64,000 nt of DNA, from the NCBI GenBank assembly GCA_035236585.1, contig CP141130.1, forward strand, positions 80,729,527-80,793,526, written 5' to 3'. Below are positions 59,101 through 64,000 of this stretch, one piece after another. The position numbers were made by a program, and so were the translations under genes. The stretch is from Warburgia ugandensis. Its lineage: Eukaryota > Streptophyta > Magnoliopsida > Canellales > Canellaceae. Under the pieces are notes generated by a model. It saw only the letters and a program-made list of their open reading frames with translations. It was not told the DNA's origin and ran no database searches. Every line of letters begins with the position of its first letter. Within the stretch, counting starts at the first letter, position 1.

Positions 59101-62100
59101 GATTTTCAACAAGAAATCTGTGGAAATGCTTACTTCACCACATAGCCCATAACAGCCTACGAACATAAAGACAACTAAAAGAGCAAATTTCTGCGGTTGA
59201 TAGAGAATCAAACAAGAAATGTACCCATAGAAAAGGTAGAGACAAGTATCCCCAATAAGAGACCCTTGAATTCGCTAAACCTGAAGTCAATATGTTGAAT
59301 AGCCCGTGCAATTCCAACCAATGCAGCAACATACAATGCGTGAAAGCATGCAAATGGTATGGCCCACCGAATCCTCATATGGCACACTTGATTCATAGGT
59401 TTCTTTATCTGTATAACTACATAATAAATGATTGGGACTTCTGTTAGAGGCTATCCAGGACATGCTGCAAACAGGACACAAAAACTGTCATCTAAAAAGC
59501 ATTAATTATCTACATATTAGCAACGTGTTAGAATCACACAAACATCCAGAAGACTATAGGGCTTCAGATTTAATCTATTTGAGGTAAAAGATACATGACC
59601 ATTTATACCGAAGAAAAAATATTAAAAAAAAAAGACAAAAACAAATTGATATGAAGAATAGATAATATGTCAAGCAGTATAAGGAAGCTTAATAACTTAC
59701 CTTTACACAACATAAATAAGCACTGTAAGGAAAGAATTGTGGTTAATTTCATGTCAGTATCATATTGCATATCCTAGAAACCAGGAGTAGGCATGGATGC
59801 TGGAGTTTGCAGCTCCCTTTCACAATGATTCAAGGTTAGGGAAGAATCAGTCAACATATGTATGAGGGAGCAATCACCTCTAAGTTATGACATAGTAAAA
59901 GTAGAAAGCCAGCATAATTTTGGGTTAGTTTAGTGTCCTAACCCAAATTACCTTCCACCAGTGAAATCTTATATTTAGGTCACTTTTAGTTATGAGTAAG
60001 CATATAAGAATAAACCTAATTTAAAAGAATACCAGTCATTTGATCTGGGCATCATAAGTAAACATGTTGTTAAGAGGTATTGCGTCTTGAACATTGTTTG
60101 ATCTCACTCCCGATTGAAGAAGGCTTGATAAACCAAGGTACTGTTCCTGTTAATTGAAGATGAACAACCTCAAGTACGTGAATTACCAACTATGAGATAG
60201 TGGTAATGTAACAAGAACTTAATGGCCTTCCTAGGGTTCTGGCATTATCAAATAAATTGACATTGTCAAGGAAAACTTTCTCGTAGCAGGATGAGGGTGC
60301 TTCATCTTAAAGCTACATATAACTAAAGTTATCTGTCTGCCTTTTGTGTTCCTAGTCAACTAAATTTTCTCATTGAGAGCAGAACTGCTGGGTTGTTGCC
60401 TTAATGTGTCTCAGTACGTCTAACACTATCCTCTTCCCTCTTTACTCCATTCTTCTGCTCTGCATTCACACTATATTGGAAAGATATCATTTTTTTTTTT
60501 GGCTACATACAATTATATCAGAATGGCTCACATGAAAAATAGTCAGAATAACAGAGTTTTCATGCACACGAAATTTATCTGACTTGAAGCAGCAATGAAT
60601 CCTGATCATACACTTTGGATAAAGTCACAGTCATCCAAATCATCCATTTATAGGAGAAGTTAGCCCAAGAAATTGTACCCTTCTTGTGAATCTGGATAAA
60701 CTTGAACAGACCAAAGAGCTAATAACAAATAAAACTATAGGTAGAAACTATGACCTTTAGGAGGCTCAATGTCTTGCATAGATTTTTCCTTGGAGGATGT
60801 GATCCTTATTGGTTTTTTTATCTTTCTCTGTATCACTTTATGTATTTGTATGTTTCGTCCCAAAAAATTCTGAGTCATTTTGTCCCTCAATAACTTAGGA
60901 TTGTCAACCTGATGCAAATGAGCCTGCTTCAAATGCCCAACCCATCAGCCTAGGACCTCTACTGGACAAGACCATGTAGCAACCTGAGATGGATGAAAGA
61001 TCTCAAGCCAAGCCTGACTCAATATATTACAGAAGTTCTTGACTCGCAGAGTTAAAAAGAACTAGGAAAGCTAGGATTTGGCTTGTCAAGCTTGCAAGCC
61101 TGGTGCTAGCAATCCTAACCATCTGCCCTTCATTTTTTATAGTGAAATGTAAAGTAACTCAAAAATGGTTCATAGTCCATCACTTCTAGGTTCTAGGATC
61201 CAGTTGTATTCATATACCATGATGATTTTCAAATGAAAATACTAATTACCATGTAACTATCCACACTAACAAACAAGGAAGATATTAGTTGTATGAACCA
61301 GGTCTCCCAATTATTTGGACTAATATAAGATCGCTATTCACATAATGCAGAATTCCACCTTGAAGTCTTTGACAAGCAAATTTTATCTTCTATTCTTCTC
61401 TTTTCTATGAAGGGTACATAAAACTTCTCTTGCTTTTACGTATGCAGATGACTTTGAATGGGTTGCAAGTGTCGAGATTCAATCCTTTTGTAAAATTAGA
61501 ATTTTGGAAATCTTTTTATTCTTCATACACACTTTGGAGTGGGAATCTGAGTGAAAACAGGGTTTCCAGTGGAGTGTGGGTGCGTCTCAGGACCCTTTGC
61601 CTTGAGCTCCTGGATCCTTAAAGGAAACAAATAGTATTTATTGGAAACTTTACCAAACAATGGAGGAAAGGAAGCTGCAGAATTGGACTTCAAGGCTTCA
61701 CCTCAAGGATGAGAAAATAGGTTAAGATACTAATTTGCCTCATTTATCTGAAGGTAATCTCATGAGCCTTGGCGCAACGGTAAAAGTTGTCGTCATGTGA
61801 CTTTGAGGTCACGGGTTCAAGGCATGGAAATGGCCTCTTGCAAAAATGCAAGGTAAGACTGTGTACTATAGGCCCTTGTGGTCCGCCCCTTGCCTGGACC
61901 CGCATAGGTGGGAGCTTTATGCACCGGGGCTGCCCTTTTTATCTGAAGGTAATCTCATATCACTTTCTATTGGAGAACTAGGAGCAATTTTTCAGTCCAC
62001 TCATATCCCTTCCATCCCGTAAAATCCATTACTTGACCACCCAAATTTCATATGTGTTGCCTTCATAGTCCCGCGAACTTTGGCCGCCAACACGACTAAC

Positions 62101-63345
62101 ACAGTGTAACCTTTATACGATCAACAACTCTGCAAAAGTTAAGTATCTCCTGAAGAGTTTCACATCTTTTAGGTCTCCTAAACACAGTATTAGAATCTTT
62201 CCTCCCAAGTGCGGACAAAAATGGAGACAGCCCCATGGAAAAGATTTCACTTATTCTCTAAGCTTCACAAAAGAAAGGGCTAAAGAAACATATCAACAAG
62301 GACTAGAACTTAAACATATCAATATTTATGCAGTTGTCATATTACACTAGATATTCATTTTTTACGAAGATAAGAATTCAGGTTCAGAAACAAAAGGCAA
62401 GATTTATGCTTAGAAGGTGGTGTCATCTTTATCTGGACGGATAGGCATGAATTTTACGCACAACATTATGGATTAAGGAAGAGATCACCCGATAAATAAT
62501 GAAGATATCTACTAGGATGTTTCTTCTTTCTTTTTTTTAACCAAGAATTAGCTCAACCTTATATCTAAGATGTTTAGATTGATACTAAATAAATTTGCAA
62601 GAAGCATGACTTCCAAAAGGAGTATGTCCAGTTCAAATTTCCATACAACCATCTGCAGTGTAGTAACCTTACATGCAGCAACACCAACCCATGGCAAGAG
62701 AATCAATGGAAGTAAGACATATGATCTGATTGGTGGTAAACGCCGCCTAAAATGCAAAGGCAGGAAAATGGAGTAATATCAGTAAAATATCATAAATTTA
62801 AAGTTACTGCTTCCACAATGATATAAAATAGCTCCAGATGACTTTAATTACATATGAAATGCTTTGGAAGTAATAAGTTAGACTTACTTGACAAATAAGT
62901 GATATGGCTGGAAGGCCTGTAGAATTCTACAGCACATCAACAAACCAAACCCAAGTGGACCTTCAAACCAGACTGGATACACAATGCAATTCAGAAGCCT
63001 TGAGACAAATAGAATTCACAACCCTAGCATAAAAGATACCCAGGATAACTGAAATATGTTTAGAGGATAACAACCTGCCCAAGTATAGCATGATCGCCAT
63101 GTATTACTTCGTTTGAAGTTCAGATAATTAAAAGACATCTGCATGATGCATGGAAGTTTCTACCAGTCAGAATCTTAAATCAGTTTATGAGGAAAACCAG
63201 AGAAACCATCCGTGTAAATCATACCACTATTGACAATAATAGGTTGAAGCTGGCTAAAGTTTGAACCATCAGAAGCCAGTAGCCACTAGCTTTTGTTCTG
63301 GGAACCTTGTAAACAATAAACGGGAATGCTGCACGAAAGCAAAGT
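43928..63345 (-). CDS. RGS1: RGS1, 7TM regulator of G-protein signalling (exons 2-11)
   Basis: Plant RGS1 is a plasma-membrane protein with seven transmembrane helices and a C-terminal RGS box that accelerates GTP hydrolysis by the G-alpha subunit; in Arabidopsis it links sugar and other signals to G-protein cycling. Ten exons are visible on the - strand: 63225-63345, 63075-63138, 62888-62972, 62673-62746, 59225-59416, 46707-46795, 45124-45362, 44883-45007, 44248-44369 and 43928-44149. Phases join without a frameshift and give about 443 codons; with the missing first exon the length fits the roughly 460-residue family norm. Helix blocks, then [58 protein letters not shown] and the tail [18 protein letters not shown] are all conserved in order. 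Introns total about 18 kb, mostly transposon. One acceptor is non-canonical (exon 7). Confidence 0.93.
44248..44369 (-). CDS. RGS1: RGS1 exon 10 (RGS box)
   Basis: Encodes [20 protein letters not shown] and [20 protein letters not shown]. Acceptor ATGCAG, donor GTATGT. Confidence 0.93.
44883..45007 (-). CDS. RGS1: RGS1 exon 9 (RGS box)
   Basis: Encodes [18 protein letters not shown], then [19 protein letters not shown]. Acceptor TTATAG, donor GTATGT. The Glu of the AGE motif is probably the G-alpha contact residue known from Arabidopsis RGS1 work (position from memory). Confidence 0.93.
45124..45362 (-). CDS. RGS1: RGS1 exon 8 (TM7 and start of RGS box)
   Basis: Encodes [20 protein letters not shown], then [25 protein letters not shown] and [12 protein letters not shown]. 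Acceptor CACACAG, donor GTTCAA (weak consensus). It ends two bases into a Ser codon. Confidence 0.92.
46147..46328 (+). mobile_element. Au-type SINE in RGS1 intron 7
   Basis: Full length: GGGAGCCTTAACGCAATGG start, box B GGTTCAAGGC at 46199-46208, the GTAAGGCTGCGTAC and CTTGTGGTCCACCCC segments, and the GCACCAGGGCTGCCC end followed by T7. It is antisense to RGS1. Flanks share a TTTCTTTTTCT run that may be the target duplication, but the pyrimidine composition makes this uncertain. Confidence 0.92.
46707..46795 (-). CDS. RGS1: RGS1 exon 7 (TM6) with a GG acceptor
   Basis: Encodes [19 protein letters not shown] and [10 protein letters not shown], colinear with the family. Phase from exon 6 fixes its first base at 46795. 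The two intron bases before it (46797-46796) read GG, in a good pyrimidine context (TTCTTTGCTCGG), instead of AG. The donor is GTAGGT. Confidence 0.85.
46796..48083 (-). other. RGS1 intron 6, part downstream of the Tekay element
   Basis: Apart from the SINE fragment I see no exon or gene. Intron 6 as a whole runs 46796-59224 (12.4 kb). Confidence 0.7.
47512..47556 (-). mobile_element. Au-type SINE 3' fragment in RGS1 intron 6
   Basis: On the - strand reads TTGACCCTTGTGGTCCG, then TCCCTTCCCCGGACCCTGCA, matching the central 3' part of the Au SINE. Both ends of the element are missing. Confidence 0.8.
48084..50967 (-). repeat. 3' LTR of the Tekay-type element
   Basis: 2884 bp, TGTAACACC to GGATATTACA on the + strand. 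It is 17 bp longer than its partner, mainly because of one more unit in an internal minisatellite (49883-50027). Confidence 0.96.
49883..50027. repeat. GGTTACACCGG-type minisatellite in the 3' LTR
   Basis: Tandem variants of an 18-20-bp unit around GGTTACACCGGCGGCCCAGT. The partner LTR (57441-57570) has one unit fewer and a different arrangement of variants. Confidence 0.85.
51017..52226 (-). pseudogene. Tekay-type integrase and chromodomain
   Basis: The zinc-binding region reads [15 protein letters not shown], where the last Cys of the usual CLTC pair is Arg. The core has [10 protein letters not shown] (first Asp), [10 protein letters not shown] (second Asp) and [14 protein letters not shown] (Glu). 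A frameshift near 51680 leads into the C-terminal part with [31 protein letters not shown] and the chromodomain-like end at 51017-51150. Several breaks make it non-functional as read. Confidence 0.92.
52184..53675 (-). pseudogene. Tekay-type reverse transcriptase and RNase H
   Basis: RT blocks in order: [54 protein letters not shown], and the catalytic [13 protein letters not shown] near 53215-53255. A one-frame shift near 53200 separates RT from the thumb and RNase H ([47 protein letters not shown] and [12 protein letters not shown]). Catalytic residues look present; the frame shift prevents one polyprotein. Confidence 0.93.
53942..54280 (-). pseudogene. Tekay-type protease
   Basis: Contains the catalytic [11 protein letters not shown] (DTG intact, about 54222-54250) and the [17 protein letters not shown] block near 54010-54065 typical of gypsy proteases. 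It is out of frame with the gag start. Confidence 0.88.
54286..55500 (-). pseudogene. Tekay-type gag with an in-frame stop
   Basis: Starts at ATG 55500 ([15 protein letters not shown]). The capsid-like region includes [28 protein letters not shown] stop at 54874-54876 ends the first 208 codons; the same frame then continues through [13 protein letters not shown] to 54286. The CCHC knuckle region ([14 protein letters not shown] near 54540-54600, and a second with GHFIKD near 54410-54450) is entered in a shifted frame. Defective in this copy. Confidence 0.9.
55621..55638 (-). other. Primer-binding site of the Tekay-type element
   Basis: TTGGTATCAGAGCCCAG on the - strand, complementary to the 3' end of initiator tRNA-Met, three bases inside the 5' LTR. 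Confidence 0.9.
55641..58507 (-). repeat. 5' LTR of the Tekay-type element
   Basis: 2867 bp, adjoining the primer-binding site. Substitutions against 48084-50967 are scattered (for example CCCCGGAT for CCCCGAAT at the start). Confidence 0.96.
57441..57570. repeat. GGTTACACCGG-type minisatellite in the 5' LTR
   Basis: Equivalent of 49883-50027 with one unit fewer and shuffled variants. Confidence 0.85.
58513..59224 (-). other. RGS1 intron 6, part upstream of the Tekay element
   Basis: No exon or element recognised. Confidence 0.7.
59225..59416 (-). CDS. RGS1: RGS1 exon 6 (TM5)
   Basis: Encodes [13 protein letters not shown], then [20 protein letters not shown] and [20 protein letters not shown]. 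Acceptor TTATGTAG (the AG is placed 8 bases earlier than a simple reading because phase requires it), donor GTACAT. Confidence 0.9.
59417..62672 (-). other. RGS1 intron 5
   Basis: 3.26 kb. It carries an Au SINE at 61764-61938; otherwise I see no gene or element. Confidence 0.75.
61764..61938 (+). mobile_element. Young Au-type SINE in RGS1 intron 5
   Basis: Full length: GAGCCTTGGCGCAACGGTAA start, box B GGGTTCAAGGC near 61816-61826, the CTATAGGCCCTTGTGGTCCG segment, and a GGGCTGCCCTTTTT end. It is flanked by a perfect direct repeat of 18-20 bp (61744-61763 and 61939-61958, ATCTGAAGGTAATCTCAT core). Antisense to RGS1. Confidence 0.96.
62673..62746 (-). CDS. RGS1: RGS1 exon 5 (TM4)
   Basis: Encodes [20 protein letters not shown] and GVAA. 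Acceptor TTTTAG, donor GTAAGG. Confidence 0.92.
62888..62972 (-). CDS. RGS1: RGS1 exon 4 (TM3)
   Basis: Encodes V, then [18 protein letters not shown] and AFQPYHLFV. Acceptor ATCCAG, donor GTAAGT. The block [12 protein letters not shown] is strongly conserved in plant RGS proteins. Confidence 0.92.
63075..63138 (-). CDS. RGS1: RGS1 exon 3
   Basis: Encodes [21 protein letters not shown]. Acceptor ATGCAG, donor GTTGTT (GT but a weak consensus). It ends one base into the next codon. Confidence 0.87.
63225..63345 (-). CDS. RGS1: RGS1 exon 2 (TM1-TM2)
   Basis: Encodes [20 protein letters not shown] and on to NLLLSIV. The acceptor is TTTCAG and the donor GTATGA. It starts with the last base of a codon, so exon 1 supplies two bases. 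Exon 1 is not found before 64000. Confidence 0.9.
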
Positions 63346-64000
63346 CTGAAAGCAAACACCAATTAAACACAGACAATATTTTCCAGAAATATGCTGCAAT
63401 TAGAATACAGATAATTTTTGAATTAATGCTTCAAAAGTAAGACACTGCGCAGTTATAATGACAAACAACATACCCCTACACCTATCTCCGCGAACACAAC
63501 AAAAGATTGCTAGATCCAGGCTGAAGTGAAGTAAGGACAAATGGATCATAAAAGAGCTGAATTCACATGGGTGCGATATGTCTTACAGGCAATCTGTCTG
63601 CAAGACAAAAGGCAGTTTTTACATTGCGCTAACCTGAGTGTTATAAAGCTCTCTCAGGATCCAGTGTATTCCACCAGGACAGAACACAGAGTTAATTAAC
63701 ACAAGGAGAGGTTGATGTACAGCAAAAGCTTTACACTGGAAGAGAAATGAAAAATCATATAAAAAGCTTCAGACTAAATTCAACACTCCTTATAAAAACC
63801 AATCTTCCAACTTAGTCTTCAAAAACACCCCCTTCCTCTCTACATGACATAAACAACTCTATGTAACCCCTTCTGCATTCACCAAGAACCGGCATCAAGC
63901 AAGTAGACCCATCAAAGGCATCCATTCATTGCCAAAAGACTGCAAACTAAAGAGAAACCTCCACAGCTTAGCATTATAAACCAGCAGAAGGATTTAAATC
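63346..64000 (-). other. RGS1 intron 1, partial
   Basis: I searched both translations for the conserved N-terminal GGCPSDY block of RGS1 and did not find it, so exon 1 and the promoter lie beyond the window. Confidence 0.65.

Overview
The window is nuclear DNA of a flowering plant. It holds an interrupted gene with GT-AG introns, an intronless plant-specific DUF247 gene, Au-type SINEs, an RTE-clade LINE, Ty1/copia elements and Ty3/gypsy Tekay-type chromoviral elements, many microsatellites, and almost no dense coding. The gene sequences are compatible with a woody dicot or magnoliid; I cannot place the species from sequence alone.

Layout. 1-4.6 kb: intergenic, with a 150-bp inverted repeat pair, a solo LTR and long (GA)n and (CT)n tracts. 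4.6-18.5 kb: a nest of elements. An old Ty1/copia (copia-2) was entered by an Au SINE, the SINE by a second copia (copia-1, 5-bp target duplication AGGTA), and the 3' end of copia-2 by two solo LTRs of about 2.1 and 2.7 kb, each with a perfect 5-bp duplication. 18.5-23.9 kb: low-copy DNA with an intact 474-codon DUF247 gene (- strand). 24-25.5 kb: two miniature LTR elements (TRIMs) joined in opposite orientation, with one 5-bp target duplication around the pair. 25.5-28.5 kb: decayed copia-3. 28.5-37.9 kb: a diverged second copy of the 13.1-23.9 kb segment. It lacks both solo LTRs, has lost nearly all of the DUF247 gene, has gained a LINE fragment, and has amplified one 255-bp stretch into an 11-unit tandem array. 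One array unit carries a 2.24-kb non-autonomous LTR element. 38-42.7 kb: low-copy DNA with one weak candidate small gene and a 2.7-kb 5'-truncated RTE LINE.

43.9-64 kb: the main gene is a plant seven-transmembrane regulator of G-protein signalling, RGS1, on the - strand. Ten coding exons (presumed exons 2-11) are visible with consistent codon phases; exon 1 lies beyond the right edge. Introns carry Au SINEs, and the 12.4-kb intron 6 holds a complete 10.4-kb Tekay-type Ty3/gypsy element (2.87-2.88 kb LTRs, TATAG duplication) in the same orientation as the gene. The acceptor of that same intron reads GG where AG is expected.

Functionally only RGS1 (GTPase accelerator for the plant G-alpha subunit at the plasma membrane) and the DUF247 gene look like intact host genes. 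The remaining recognisable coding sequence is retroelement debris. The comparison of the two segmental copies supplies natural empty sites that fix the boundaries and relative order of several insertions.
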